NCBI RefSeq assembly: GCF_002251385.1
Contig: NZ_NPJJ01000018.1
Location: 1 to 64,000 of the forward strand
DNA: 64,000 bases
Source: Prevotella sp. P5-108
GTDB taxonomy: Bacteria; Bacteroidota; Bacteroidia; Bacteroidales; Bacteroidaceae
Reading direction: 5' to 3'
Every line of letters begins with the position of its first letter. The stretch's first letter is position 1. Position numbers and translations under genes: made by a program. Shown piece after piece: positions 35,211 through 44,905 of this stretch. The notes beneath the pieces are model-generated. The model made no database searches and was not told the DNA's origin. It saw nothing but the letters and a program-made list of their open reading frames with translations.

Positions 35211-37109
35211 TTAAGCGATGATGTTGTCCTCATAGGTGAGGCCGGTCTTGGTGCGGTTGGGCGCAAGCAGTATCTTCTCAAACTCTTCGGTGAGCTCGCT
35301 GACCACAAAGGGCTGGCCTTTCACCTTATTATATTGGTAGGGCGAGAAGTTGTTGATGCGTATACGCAGCAGCGCAGCCAGCTGACCCAGATTCTGTTCG
35401 GCCACCACTACCTTGGGATAGCGGTTGAGCACCTCGACGGTATTGTGAGGCAGCGGGTTGACATACTTGAACTGTGCCAGTGCCACCTTGTAACCCTTGC
35501 CACGCAGTTCCTTGAGCGTGGAGAGCAGATGGCCGTAGGTCGAACCAAATCCCACGATGAGCAGTTCGGCGTCGTCCTTGTCGCCCAGCACTTCGAGGTC
35601 GGGCACTTCGATGCGAGCCACCTTGCGCGAGCGCAGATGGTCCATCAGATCGTGGTTCTCGGGCTCGGTCGATATGCTGCCGGTCTTGCCGTCCTTCTCC
35701 AGTCCGCCCAGAATGTGTGTATAGCCTTCCTGTCCGGGTATAGCCCAATAGCGCACACAGGTTTCGGGGTCGCGCTGATAGGGGGTATACCTGTAGCGCT
35801 GGTCGCTGGTGGCATAGTGGGGATGTATCTCGGGCAGGTCGTCCATCTTGGGCAGACGCCATGCCGCCGAACCGTTGGCGATGAAGGCGTCGGTGAGCAG
35901 CACCACGGGGGTGAGATGCTCCAGGGCTATCTTGGCTGCCATGTAGGCTGCCGAGAAGCAGTCGGTGGGGCTGGTGGCAGCGATTACGGGCATGGGACTC
36001 TCGCCGTTGCGGCCGTAGAGCACCTGCAGCAGGTCGGTCTGCTCGCTCTTGGTGGGCAGACCGGTCGAGGGACCGCCACGCTGAACGTCGATGATGACCA
36101 GCGGCAACTCGTCGATGACAGCCAGGTTGATGGCCTCGCTCTTCAGACAGATGCCGGGACCCGAGGTAGAGGTGGCTGCCAGTGCTCCGGCAAACGAGGC
36201 TCCTATGGCGCTGGCGCAAGCCGATATCTCGTCTTCACACTGCACCGTGATGACGCCACACGACTTGTGCTTGGACAGTTCGTGCAGTATGTCGGTGGCG
36301 GGAGTGATGGGGTATGAGCCCAGATACAGCTTCAGTCCTGCCTTCTCGGCGGCGGCTATCAGTCCGTAGGCGGTAGCCTTGTTGCCGGTGATGTCCATAT
36401 AGCGTCCGGACACCTTGGAGTGGGTCTCTATGCGATAGGTGGCGGGCACGCCGGCATGGGTGTTATGGGCATAGTCGTAGCCGGCATGCACCACGCGTAT
36501 GTTGGCCTCAGCCACCTGGGGCTTCTTGCCAAACTTATGGTGCAAGAACTCTTCGGCGAGTTCAAGGTTGCGGTCAAACAACCAGCACACCATTCCCAGG
36601 GCAAACATGTTGCGACACTTGAGAATGCTCTTGTTGTCCATACCCGAGTCTTCCAGACAGTGTTTCACCATCGTGGTGATGGGGCAAGCCACCACGCAGT
36701 CGGGGTCTATGCCCAGTTCGCCCAGATAGTCGTCGGTGAGGAAATCGGCCTTGCGCAGGTCGTTGGGACCGAAGCTGTCGGTGTCGATGATGATGGTGGC
36801 CTGGGGTCTCGTATACTTGTACTGGGTCTTCAGCGCAGCGGCATTCATCGCCACCAGCACGTCACAACGGTCACCGGGAGTATATACCGTGCCGTCGCCG
36901 ATGTGCACCTGGAATCCGGAAACACCCGTAAGCGAGCCTTGCGGGGCACGGATGTCGGCAGGATAATCGGGGAAGGTACTGATGTCGTTGCCCACGGTGG
37001 CAGAAATGGTAGAAAAGATGTTGCCGGCCAATTGCATGCCGTCACCGGAGTCGCCAGAGAATCTTACTACAACCTGATCCAACTCTTTGATTACGATGTC
37101 TTCTTCCAT
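35211..37109 (-). CDS. korA: 2-oxoacid:ferredoxin oxidoreductase, fused gamma-alpha subunit
   Basis: The 632 residues combine the gamma domain (about 1-185, VVRFSGDSGDGMQLAGNIF ... APQGSLTGVSGFQVHIG) with the alpha domain (from about 245, NKATAYGLIAAAEKAGLKLY and YPITPATDILHEL). The alpha part contains the substrate loop TSTSGPGICLKSEAINLAV and PSTGLPTKSEQTDL. The fusion in gamma-alpha order is typical of Bacteroidetes enzymes. With KorB it makes or uses succinyl-CoA in anaerobic central metabolism. It begins 38 nt after the kinase-like gene on the same strand and may be co-transcribed with it. Confidence 0.92.
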   Translation of the reverse strand: MEEDIVIKELDQVVVRFSGDSGDGMQLAGNIFSTISATVGNDISTFPDYPADIRAPQGSLTGVSGFQVHIGDGTVYTPGDRCDVLVAMNAAALKTQYKYTRPQATIIIDTDSFGPNDLRKADFLTDDYLGELGIDPDCVVACPITTMVKHCLEDSGMDNKSILKCRNMFALGMVCWLFDRNLELAEEFLHHKFGKKPQVAEANIRVVHAGYDYAHNTHAGVPATYRIETHSKVSGRYMDITGNKATAYGLIAAAEKAGLKLYLGSYPITPATDILHELSKHKSCGVITVQCEDEISACASAIGASFAGALAATSTSGPGICLKSEAINLAVIDELPLVIIDVQRGGPSTGLPTKSEQTDLLQVLYGRNGESPMPVIAATSPTDCFSAAYMAAKIALEHLTPVVLLTDAFIANGSAAWRLPKMDDLPEIHPHYATSDQRYRYTPYQRDPETCVRYWAIPGQEGYTHILGGLEKDGKTGSISTEPENHDLMDHLRSRKVARIEVPDLEVLGDKDDAELLIVGFGSTYGHLLSTLKELRGKGYKVALAQFKYVNPLPHNTVEVLNRYPKVVVAEQNLGQLAALLRIRINNFSPYQYNKVKGQPFVVSELTEEFEKILLAPNRTKTGLTYEDNIIA

Positions 37110-37147
37110 AACAGGATGTCAAGGTAAAATGAATAACTGTTTTAGTT

Positions 37148-38812
37148 TTAGTATTTGAATGAACTACCGCCAAGGAACTCGCGCAGCAGACTGGTGGGAG
37201 CCAGTTGACGGTAAGAGATAGCATGGAAATAGCGCAGGAACTTGAGCAGGCGGTGTGCCTCGGCATATTCCTCGCAGTTTTCGGGCACCTGCTCGAGCAG
37301 CGGTTCAGCCTGCTGTTTGATGACGGCCAGTTCGTAGAGCATGGCACTGTTGAACATGGCGTCGGCATTCTCCTGGTAGGGGAATATCCACCGTTCCTCG
37401 CCGGCGCGCACGCTGGGCCAGCGGTGTATGCTCTCCTGGGCGCTTACGCCACGATACTTGTAGTCGCGTATGATGCGGCGCAGCAACCGGTTGTCGGTCG
37501 TGGGGATATAGTTGTGCTCGTCGAGCAGGATGGTGGTGAGTGCCGACACATACACGCGGAACTTCTGCTGCTCGGGAATCTGGGCGGTGAGCTCGGGGTT
37601 GAGGGCGTGTATGCCTTCGACCACCACTATGTCGTTGGGGCCCAGCTTCAGCCGCTTGCCGCTCTTCTCGCTCTTGCCCGCCTGGAAGTTGTATCTGGGC
37701 AACTCTATCTCCTCGCCCTTGAAGAGGGCATTAAACTGCTCGTTGATGAGGTCTATGTTGAGGGCGTGTATGCTCTCATAGTCATACTCGCCATTGGCGT
37801 CGAGCGGAGTCTTGTCGCGGTCTATGAAGTAGTCGTCGAGCGATATCTGGAGTGGCTTGAGCCCACAGGTGAGCAGCTGTATGCTCAGTCGCTTGCAGGT
37901 TGTGGTCTTTCCCGACGACGACGGACCGGCCAGCAGTACCAGTTTCACATCGTGGCGCGCAGCTATCTGGTCGGCGATGCGGGCTATCTTCTTCTCCTGC
38001 AGCGCCTCGTTCACATTGATGATGTCTGTGGCAAACCCCTTGTCCACGGCGTCGTTGAGGTCGCCCACGGTGCGCAGGCCGATGATGTTCTGCCACTCGT
38101 GGTGCTCCTTGAACACATCAAACATCTTCTGCTGGCGGGGCATTGGGCACAACTGGCCGGGATCTTCGCGCGAGGGGACACGCAGCAGCATACCATCGCT
38201 GTAGGCCACGAGGTCAAAGAGATAGACCTCACTGGTGCTGGTCAGCAGGGCACCATAGAAATAGTCGATGAAGTCGTCTATCTGGTAGTACACCGTATAG
38301 AGCTTGCCCTGGCCTTTGAGCAGCTTCACCTTCGACATGTCGCCCTTCTCGCTGAAGAGGCGTATGGCTTCCTCGGCAGTCACCATGCGGCGGCGTATGG
38401 GCGTGTCGGCGTCTATTATCTCCTGCATGCGGCAGCGTATACGTGCCACATCGTCGGCGGTAATGTCTCTTCCCAGCTTGACGTGTACATAGTAACCCTT
38501 CGATACCGGTATATCTATACGCACCTCCACATTGCCGTAGAGGTCGTTGATGGCCTTGCAACATATAAAAAATAAGGTACGCGTGTACGTGCGTGACCCC
38601 GAGCCCGACCGCATATCCAGAAACTCCACATCCTTGTCGTTGTAGAGCCGGTAGTGCATGCCTTGCACCTTATTGTTTACCCTTGCGCACACCGGACCAT
38701 GGTCCATTTTAAGCTCCGAAGCAGAAAAAACTTCAGAAAGTGTACTTCCAACGTTGACTTTTAAAACTTTTTTATTATTTTTGCAACGTATAAGTAGCAT
38801 CTGTTTCATCAT
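37148..38812 (-). CDS. Uridine kinase-like nucleoside kinase with N-terminal TGS-like domain
   Basis: The 554 residues start with a TGS-like beta-grasp segment (about 1-70) and a region resembling the second additional domain of threonyl-tRNA synthetase (to about 230). The C-terminal kinase domain has Walker A AGPSSSGKTTT (295-305), SLDDYFIDRDKTP, the base-contact region RYNFQAGKS and VVEGIHALNPEL. This architecture is known in Bacteroidetes and Firmicutes as a phosphoribulokinase/uridine kinase-family protein; the true substrate is not settled. It is read divergently from the Na/Pi transporter, with 74 nt between the starts. Confidence 0.85.
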   Translation of the reverse strand: MMKQMLLIRCKNNKKVLKVNVGSTLSEVFSASELKMDHGPVCARVNNKVQGMHYRLYNDKDVEFLDMRSGSGSRTYTRTLFFICCKAINDLYGNVEVRIDIPVSKGYYVHVKLGRDITADDVARIRCRMQEIIDADTPIRRRMVTAEEAIRLFSEKGDMSKVKLLKGQGKLYTVYYQIDDFIDYFYGALLTSTSEVYLFDLVAYSDGMLLRVPSREDPGQLCPMPRQQKMFDVFKEHHEWQNIIGLRTVGDLNDAVDKGFATDIINVNEALQEKKIARIADQIAARHDVKLVLLAGPSSSGKTTTCKRLSIQLLTCGLKPLQISLDDYFIDRDKTPLDANGEYDYESIHALNIDLINEQFNALFKGEEIELPRYNFQAGKSEKSGKRLKLGPNDIVVVEGIHALNPELTAQIPEQQKFRVYVSALTTILLDEHNYIPTTDNRLLRRIIRDYKYRGVSAQESIHRWPSVRAGEERWIFPYQENADAMFNSAMLYELAVIKQQAEPLLEQVPENCEEYAEAHRLLKFLRYFHAISYRQLAPTSLLREFLGGSSFKY

Positions 38813-38886
38813 TGGATAGATTCTTTTGATTGACAGGGCTAAATTAGTAATTATTATCGACTTCTTACAAACTTTTTATCAAAAAT

Positions 38887-40596
38887 ATGTCGATTTGGAT
38901 TTTTTTTAAGCTTATCGGTTCATTAGCCTTGCTTATGTTTGGTATGAAAACGATGAGCGACAGCCTGCAGAAGATGGCAGGACCACAGCTGCGCCATATC
39001 CTTGGCGCCATGACAACCAACCGTTTAATGGGCATCCTTACCGGTACGTTTATTACAGCCGCGGTACAGTCGTCTACCGCCACTACCGTAATGACGGTAT
39101 CGTTTGTCAATGCCGGTTTGCTCACTTTGGCCCAAGCCATCTCCGTCATCATGGGAGCCAATATCGGCACCACGCTTACGGCATGGATTATGAGCGCGGG
39201 TTTCTCTTTCAACATTACCGACTTCGTATGGCCGGCTTTCTTCATCGCTATCATCTTGATTTATTCCAAGAAGCGGAAGATGGTCGGCGATTTCATTTTC
39301 GGTATCTCCTTCATGTTCCTCGGACTGGGCACCCTGCGCCAGACGGGTATCGACATGGACCTCTCCCACAACCAGGCTGTACTCGACTTCTTCCAGAGCT
39401 TCGACCCCAACAGCCTGCTCACCACCGTGACCTTCCTCATCATCGGCAGTCTGCTCACCATGTGTGTGCAGAGCTCGGCAGCCATCATGGCCATCACCAT
39501 GATACTCTGCTCTACCGGCGTGCTGCCCATCTATCAGGGTATAGCCTTGGTGATGGGTGAGAATATCGGTACCACTGTCACCTCCAATGTGGCTGCGCTC
39601 ACCGCCAACGCCCAAGCCCGCCGTGCCGCCCTTGCACACATGGTGTTCAACCTCTTCGGCGTGTGCTGGATACTGCTCGTGTTCCGCCCGTTTGTCGACA
39701 TGGTCTGCGGATTTGTGGGCTACGACGAGTCGCTCCATCAGGGCGACCCCGGCTTCCTCGCCAACGCCGCCAAGCTCAGTTTCGTGCTCGCTGCCTTCCA
39801 CACCACCTTCAACCTTGCCAACACCTCTATCCTCGTGTGGTTCATCCCGCAGATAGAGCGACTCGTGTGCCGACTCATCAAGCCGAAACCCAATGCCGAG
39901 GACGAAGACTTCCGACTGCGGTTCATCCAGAGCGGTATCATGAAGACCCCCGAGCTCTCAGTGCTTGAGGCGCAGAAAGAAATACAGAGCTACTCGGAGC
40001 GTATACAGCGCATGTTTGGCATGGTCAATGAGTTGCTCTACGAGAAGGATAGCGATAAGTTCATCAAGCTCTTCTCGCGCATCGAGAAGTATGAAGGCAT
40101 ATCAGACCACATGGAGATTGAGATAGGCAACTACCTCGACAACGTCAGCGACTCGCACCTCAGCGACGAGACCAAGGCCAAGATACGCGCCATGCTGCGC
40201 GAGATAAGCGAAATAGAGTCTATCGGCGACAGCTGTTACAACATTGCGCGCACCCTCAACCGCAAGTTCAAGAGCAAGGAAGACTTCACCGAGAAGCAGT
40301 ACGACCACACACATCAGATGTTTGGACTCATCGACTCGGCACTTACCCAGATGAACACCATGTTCAAGCGCCACAAGGAGAACTTCGACCCCAACACCTC
40401 GTTCAACCTTGAGACCGAAATCAACAACTATCGCGGACAGCTCAAGACCCAGAACATCAACGATGTCAACGAACACGCCTACTCCTACGCTTGTGGTACC
40501 ATGTATATGGATATCATCCAGGAGTGCGAGAAGCTGGGCGACTACATCGTCAACGTAGTCGAAGCCCGCATGGGCGTACGCCAGCACGGCGCATGA
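38887..40596 (+). CDS. Na+/phosphate cotransporter (NptA/PNaS family) with PhoU-like tail
   Basis: The 569 residues start with two inverted membrane repeats, each with a QSS motif that forms the transport site: AAVQSSTATTVM (about 59-70) and CVQSSAAIMAI (about 195-205). Each is followed by MGANIGTT or MGENIGTTV. Eight or so helices end near 320. The C-terminal ~220 residues are helical and PhoU-like (ERIQRMFGMVNELLYEKD, SIGDSCYNIARTLNRKF, CEKLGDYIVNVVEA). The family imports or exports phosphate with sodium, and the PhoU part probably regulates flux. No pho regulon genes lie beside it. Confidence 0.92.
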   Translation: MSIWIFFKLIGSLALLMFGMKTMSDSLQKMAGPQLRHILGAMTTNRLMGILTGTFITAAVQSSTATTVMTVSFVNAGLLTLAQAISVIMGANIGTTLTAWIMSAGFSFNITDFVWPAFFIAIILIYSKKRKMVGDFIFGISFMFLGLGTLRQTGIDMDLSHNQAVLDFFQSFDPNSLLTTVTFLIIGSLLTMCVQSSAAIMAITMILCSTGVLPIYQGIALVMGENIGTTVTSNVAALTANAQARRAALAHMVFNLFGVCWILLVFRPFVDMVCGFVGYDESLHQGDPGFLANAAKLSFVLAAFHTTFNLANTSILVWFIPQIERLVCRLIKPKPNAEDEDFRLRFIQSGIMKTPELSVLEAQKEIQSYSERIQRMFGMVNELLYEKDSDKFIKLFSRIEKYEGISDHMEIEIGNYLDNVSDSHLSDETKAKIRAMLREISEIESIGDSCYNIARTLNRKFKSKEDFTEKQYDHTHQMFGLIDSALTQMNTMFKRHKENFDPNTSFNLETEINNYRGQLKTQNINDVNEHAYSYACGTMYMDIIQECEKLGDYIVNVVEARMGVRQHGA

Positions 40597-40664
40597 TGCG
40601 GCCCAAAACTCCGCAACCGTCACGGCTCTCATAGAGCCAGTTATCACATACCGCCCACATTCCT

Positions 40665-41440
40665 ACAGCAACCCTGTAGGATGTGCGATTTCCAAGCCCA
40701 GGGCAGAGGTGCAACGCGCCTCTACCTTGGGTATATTTATAATAAGGTATAGCAACTCTGTAGTAGTGGCGATTAGCCGAATGCGTTACCCCAACGCAAA
40801 CCCATCACTACCTATATGTAGGGGAATTATCCAACTGAGTATAACGCCTACGGCTAAGCGCAACTCTTACAGAGTAGCTATATTAGTGGGGGCATTACCC
40901 AGGGTTGCGGGCATGGCCCGCAACCCTGGGCTATGTAATCGCAACTCCGTCAGAGTTGCCGGGGGTGCGTACCAGCCACAATGGACTAACCATACATGCC
41001 CCATCGGTTCGCACCATCCACAATGGACTAATCATACATGACCCATCGGTTCGCACCATCCACAATGTGCTAACCATACATGACGCATAGGTGCGTACTA
41101 TCTATAATAAATGGAGGCCCGTCAGCAGCGGCAACTCTGTAGGAGTTGCGATTTCCCAGCCCAGGGTTGAGGGGCGAAGCACCTCTACCCTGGGTTAGGA
41201 TATAAAAAAAAGATAGCAACTCTGTAGGAGTTGCGATTAGCCGAAGGCGTTACCCCGACGCAAACCCATCGCTACCTATATGTAGGGGAATTATCCAACT
41301 GAGTATAACGCCTACGGCTAAGCGCAACTCTTACAGAGTAGCAATATTAGTGGGTGCATTACCCAGGGTAGCGGGCCATGCCCGCAACCCTGGGCTATGT
41401 AATCGCAACTCCGTCAGAGTTGCCGGGGGTGCGTACCATC
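40665..41440. repeat. Composite hairpin repeats, left of umuDC
   Basis: Four composite copies (about 40665-40793, 40849-40962, 41131-41262, 41309-41426) contain modules A, B and C in alternating orientation. Between them lies a 50-bp unit (GGGGAATTATCCAACTGAG and CTACCTATATGTAG) present twice (near 40795 and 41265). CATACATG(C/A)CCCATCGG and CGCACCATCCACAATG are tandemly repeated at 40990-41090. No gene is accepted in 40597-41469. Confidence 0.85.
40785..41262 (+). repeat. Left arm of the inverted repeat around umuDC
   Basis: This stretch reads as the near-identical reverse complement of 43827-44405, apart from the 148-bp duplication in the right arm. Shared blocks include CTATCTATAATAAATGGAGG and AGGATATAAAAA. 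Confidence 0.8.
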
Positions 41441-41469
41441 CAAATGCGGCCCCATCAACCGATTTGCAT

Positions 41470-41798
41470 TTACATTTGAACACCGTGGGAAAATGTGTAT
41501 CAAACCTTGAAACACTTATTGGCTGCTCTGCATTATTTATGGCCAACGCTGCAATCCTTATATCCAACTCTGCAAAAATAATGACTGTCATGGTAATGAT
41601 TATGATGGCCTCGGGGAACGGCGCGACCGTCCTTAGGGTTGTCGCGACCACATTGGCTGCCGTGGCGATGGTCATGGCGTGCTCGTGACGGTTGATACGT
41701 GGGCACGTGACGGTTGATACGTGGGCTCGTTTCGTACGACACGAGGGCTCGTAACTTACGGTGCGCGCCGGCCATGGTAGTCTGCACGGCGCGTAGGG
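41470..41798. repeat. Dispersed repeat, copy 2
   Basis: Similar to 22980-23400 in order and sequence. It lacks the triple 21-bp unit and instead has GTGACGGTTGATACGTGGGC twice in tandem (41688-41727). Confidence 0.75.
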
Positions 41799-43064
41799 TC
41801 ATCCCACTACGAGTATGTCTCTGATATCCGTGAGGTAGTTGGGGCTGCGGTGCTCGCATTTCACCTTCCAGGGCTGCTGCTCGTCGCCTTCGGCTGCCAG
41901 TCTGATGGTCTTCAGCCCGTAGCGCTGGTTGATGTTGTCGGTGGCTGCCATGAGCTGTGCCCGCTCAGCCCTGTTGGTGATGGGGTCGAAGAGGTCGGCT
42001 GTGGCGGCGTGGGCAGCGATGATGTCGCTCACCGTCACCCCTGCCCTCTTGTACATCACCCCGTGGTGGTAGATGTGCGCCAACGCCTGGAGAGCGGCGG
42101 CGGTTATCTCCATGGTGTCGGCCGTGTGGGTGAGCAGCGTCACGGTGGCGGCATTGGCATACTGCGCCAGGTCGTCGCGGAAGGCGTTGCTGGCGATAAA
42201 CACCGTGACCTGTCGCGCCACGGCCTGCTGACCTCTCAGCTTGTTGGCGCACGACGCGGCAAAGGTGGCTACCGCCGACTTGAGCTGCTCCATGCTCTCG
42301 ACCATGCTGCCGAAGCTGCGCGAGGTGGTCACCGTCTGGTTGCGCCTCACCTCGGTGGTGTCTATACAGGGCTGTCCGTTGAGTTCCATCCATGTCTGCA
42401 CTCCCGGTTTGGCGAGATGGCTCTTCACCCACGCCTCGCTCTTGTCTGCCAGTTGCAGCGGCGAGTGTATGCCGTAATAGTTGAGCCGCTCCAGCGTACG
42501 GCGTCCTATCCCCCACACGTCGGCGAGGTCGAAGAGCTGCAGTGCGCGGCGCCGCTTGTCGTCGCTGTCTATGCAGCACACGCCGTGGTAGCCGCGATAC
42601 TGCTTGGCAAACTTGCTGCCCATCTTGGCGAGGGTCTTGGAGGGGGCTATGCCCACGCTCACGGGTATGTCGGTCCACAGGCGTATGCGCCCGGCTATGT
42701 CGCGCATCATCTCCGTCAGGTTGTGGTGGCGCTCATATCCTCCGAGGTCGCAGAAGCTCTCGTCGATGCTGTAGTTCTCGACGCGCATGATGCTCTGCCG
42801 CAGTATGTTGGTCACCCGCTTGCTCATGGCGGCGTAGAGTTGCATATTGGTCGAGAACACCCTGACCTGGTGGCGCTCCACGATGTCGCTCACCTTGAAG
42901 AGCGGGTCGCCGCGGCGCAGTCCCACGGCCTTGGCTTCGGGCGTGAGCGCCACGATGCAGCCGTCGTTGCTCGACAGCACGCACACGGGTCGTCCCTGGA
43001 GTCCCGGGTGGAACACCTTCTCTACCGAACAGAAGAAGCTATTGCAATCTACCAGTGCCCACAT
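41799..43064 (-). CDS. umuC: DNA polymerase V catalytic subunit UmuC
   Basis: This Y-family translesion polymerase bypasses DNA damage and causes mutations. The 421 residues include the catalytic carboxylates D6 (ALVDCNSFF) and D101-E102 (NYSIDESFCDL), the steric gate region at FFCSVE, and the thumb HhH (LFDLADVWGIGRRTLERL). The little-finger domain covers about 235-350. The C-terminal end is close to the E. coli length, so the gene is complete. It starts 4 nt after umuD. The operon is bounded by large inverted repeats. Confidence 0.94.
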   Translation of the reverse strand: MWALVDCNSFFCSVEKVFHPGLQGRPVCVLSSNDGCIVALTPEAKAVGLRRGDPLFKVSDIVERHQVRVFSTNMQLYAAMSKRVTNILRQSIMRVENYSIDESFCDLGGYERHHNLTEMMRDIAGRIRLWTDIPVSVGIAPSKTLAKMGSKFAKQYRGYHGVCCIDSDDKRRRALQLFDLADVWGIGRRTLERLNYYGIHSPLQLADKSEAWVKSHLAKPGVQTWMELNGQPCIDTTEVRRNQTVTTSRSFGSMVESMEQLKSAVATFAASCANKLRGQQAVARQVTVFIASNAFRDDLAQYANAATVTLLTHTADTMEITAAALQALAHIYHHGVMYKRAGVTVSDIIAAHAATADLFDPITNRAERAQLMAATDNINQRYGLKTIRLAAEGDEQQPWKVKCEHRSPNYLTDIRDILVVG

Positions 43065-43068
43065 ATCG

Positions 43069-43692
43069 TCAGTCTCTGGGCCGGTGGATGATATACGTCA
43101 CCGTACCCCATACGCTGAAGGAGTCGGCGGGCGTCACGCGTATCTCGGGGAAGTCGGGGTTGGCGGGAACGAGCCATCCCTCGTCGCCCCGCCGTACAAA
43201 GCGCTTGAGGGTGTACTCTCCATTGAGCTCGCATACCGCCACCTCGCTCTCCGAGGGGTTGCGGCGGCTCTTGTCTACGATGACGATGTCGCCCGAGTGG
43301 ATGTCGGCGTCTATCATCGAGTTGCCCTCGACGCGTATGAGATACGATGCTTCGGGGTTGGGGCAGAGCATGCGCAGGAGGCTGATGTCCTGGCTGCGCT
43401 CGTCGTTGTCGAGCGGTATGGGGAAGCCCGCCACCAGCCCTATGTCGAAGTAGGGCAGCGCGAGGTCGTCCAGTTCGGTGGCGCTCACCACGGTGCCCAT
43501 CCGCCCGAGCGCTGTGGTGGCGCTGGCAGCCTGTCGGATGCATCGGGTGATAAACTCGCTCTTGTTGGGTTGGCTGTCTATCAGCGTCGCCACCTGTCGT
43601 GGTGCCCTGAAGGTAAAGAGTTTGCTGTCTGTCGATGGTCGTCCGGCGCCCTCGCGTCGTCCTCCCCGTCGGCTGTTGTGGTTGTCATTCAT
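43069..43692 (-). CDS. umuD: UmuD-like S24 peptidase with extended N terminus
   Basis: UmuD self-cleaves under RecA filaments and then activates UmuC. From MNDNHNSRRGGRREG the protein has 207 residues. The S24 domain carries Ser125 (VEGNSMIDADIHSGD) and Lys163 (EYTLKRF), with a probable cleavage site at A88-G89 before FPIPLDND. The first ~85 residues are longer than in E. coli UmuD (139 aa total): a basic RRGGRREGAGRP motif, then a ribbon-helix-helix-like segment (LFTFRAPRQVATLIDS...EFITRCIRQA). A frame start at 43728 would lie upstream of the -7 box and is rejected. Confidence 0.9.
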   Translation of the reverse strand: MNDNHNSRRGGRREGAGRPSTDSKLFTFRAPRQVATLIDSQPNKSEFITRCIRQAASATTALGRMGTVVSATELDDLALPYFDIGLVAGFPIPLDNDERSQDISLLRMLCPNPEASYLIRVEGNSMIDADIHSGDIVIVDKSRRNPSESEVAVCELNGEYTLKRFVRRGDEGWLVPANPDFPEIRVTPADSFSVWGTVTYIIHRPRD

Positions 43693-43715
43693 ATCGCGTA
43701 TATTGTTTTCACAGA

Positions 43716-43723
43716 CAAAGTTA
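43716..43723 (-). promoter_or_regulatory. -7 box of umuDC
   Basis: On the minus strand TAACTTTG lies 23 nt before the ATG at 43692 and excludes the longer frame start. No clear LexA-type palindrome is seen between it and the gene. Confidence 0.65.
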
Positions 43724-43826
43724 CGCATATTTTTGAATATGTATTACAGAAATCAAACATTTTTTATGATTATCTGCGTTGGGGGTGGTCTGATAATATG
43801 TGAAGTGGAATGGGGGTGCGTCGGGG

Positions 43827-44405
43827 GTAACGCCTTCGGCTAATCGCAACTCCTACAGAGTTGCCATCTCTTTTTATATCCTTACCCAGGGTAGAGGTGC
43901 TTCGCCCCTCAACCCTGGGCTGGGAAATCGCAACTCCTACAGAGTAGCTGCTGCTGACGGGCCTCCATTTATTATAGATAGTACGCACCTATGCGTCATG
44001 TATGGTTAGCACATTGTGGATGGTGCGAACCGATGGGGCATGTATGGTTAGTCCGTTGTGGATGGTACGCACCCCTGGCAACTCTGTAGGAGTTGCCGCT
44101 GCTGACGGGCCTCCATTTATTATAGATAGTCCGCACCTATGCGTCATGTATGGTTAGCACATTGTGGATGGTGCGAACCGATGGGGCATGTATGGTTAGT
44201 CCGTTGTGGATGGTACGCATCCCCCGGCAACTCTGTAGGAGTTGCGATTACATAGCCCAGGGTTGCGGGCATGGCCCGCTACCCTGGGTAATGCACCCAC
44301 TAATATTGCTACTCTGTAAGAGTTGCGCTTAGCCGTAGGCGTTATACTCAGTTGGATAATTCCCCTACATATAGGTAGCGATGGGTTTGCGTCGGGGTAA
44401 CGCCT
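43827..44405 (-). repeat. Right arm of the inverted repeat around umuDC
   Basis: Reverse complement of 40785-41262, with an internal 148-bp direct duplication (43951-44098 and 44099-44245). Each unit starts CTGCTGACGGGCC and ends in module A. Confidence 0.82.
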
Positions 44406-44516
44406 TCGGCTAAACGCAATACTTACAGCATTGCTATACCTTATTGTATATATACCCAGGGTAGCGTGCTTCGCCCGCAACCCTGGGCTGGGGAAACGCA
44501 ACTCCTACAGAGTTGC
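44398..44516 (-). repeat. Composite hairpin repeat copy
   Basis: Module C (TAACGCCTTCGGCTAA), an A variant (GCAATACTTACAGCATTGC) and modules B and A follow in the same order as 9922-10044. The A stem differs but still pairs. Confidence 0.82.
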
Positions 44517-44571
44517 TGCTGGAATGGACCTGCTATGCCTTGGGGACGATGCCCATAAAATCAGGCCTGTC

Positions 44572-44875
44572 ACCCAACCCTATATTCTTCACAAGCATCA
44601 ACCCCAAACCTGTCTCCCAACCCTACATCCATCACAATTATCAACCACAAACCAATCACCCGCCCCCACATCCATCACAAGCATCAACCCCTAAACCAAT
44701 CGGAAACCCCACATCCATCACAAGCATCAACTACAAACCAATCACCCAACCCCACATCCATCACAAGCATCAACTACAAACCAATCACCCAACCCCACAT
44801 CCATCACAAGCATCAACCACAAACCAATCACCCGCCCCCGCATCCATCACAAGTATCAACCCCTAAACCAATCAC
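44572..44875 (+). repeat. 43-bp minisatellite, about seven copies
   Basis: Units containing CATCCATCACAAGCATCAAC and AACCAATCACCC recur at exactly 43-bp spacing (44582, 44625, 44668, 44711, 44754, 44797, 44840). All three frames stay open because stops are rare in the unit, but 43 is not a multiple of three, so it is not coding. Confidence 0.92.
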
Positions 44876-44905
44876 CGCATCTATATCTGCTCCTACAAAA
44901 CGAAG

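Noticed and set aside
40709..41090. Short open frames in the repeat zone left of umuDC
   Set aside because: They read through hairpin modules and differ in frame between copies.
43693..43728. N-terminal extension of UmuD
   Set aside because: Its start codon lies upstream of the -7 box, so it would not be in the transcript.
40665..44516. CRISPR-like array
   Set aside because: Repeats are unevenly spaced, alternate in orientation and have no unique spacers; no cas genes are present.
44513..44866. 117-residue Pro/Thr/His-rich open frame
   Set aside because: It is the 43-bp minisatellite read in shifting frames; the period is not a multiple of three.
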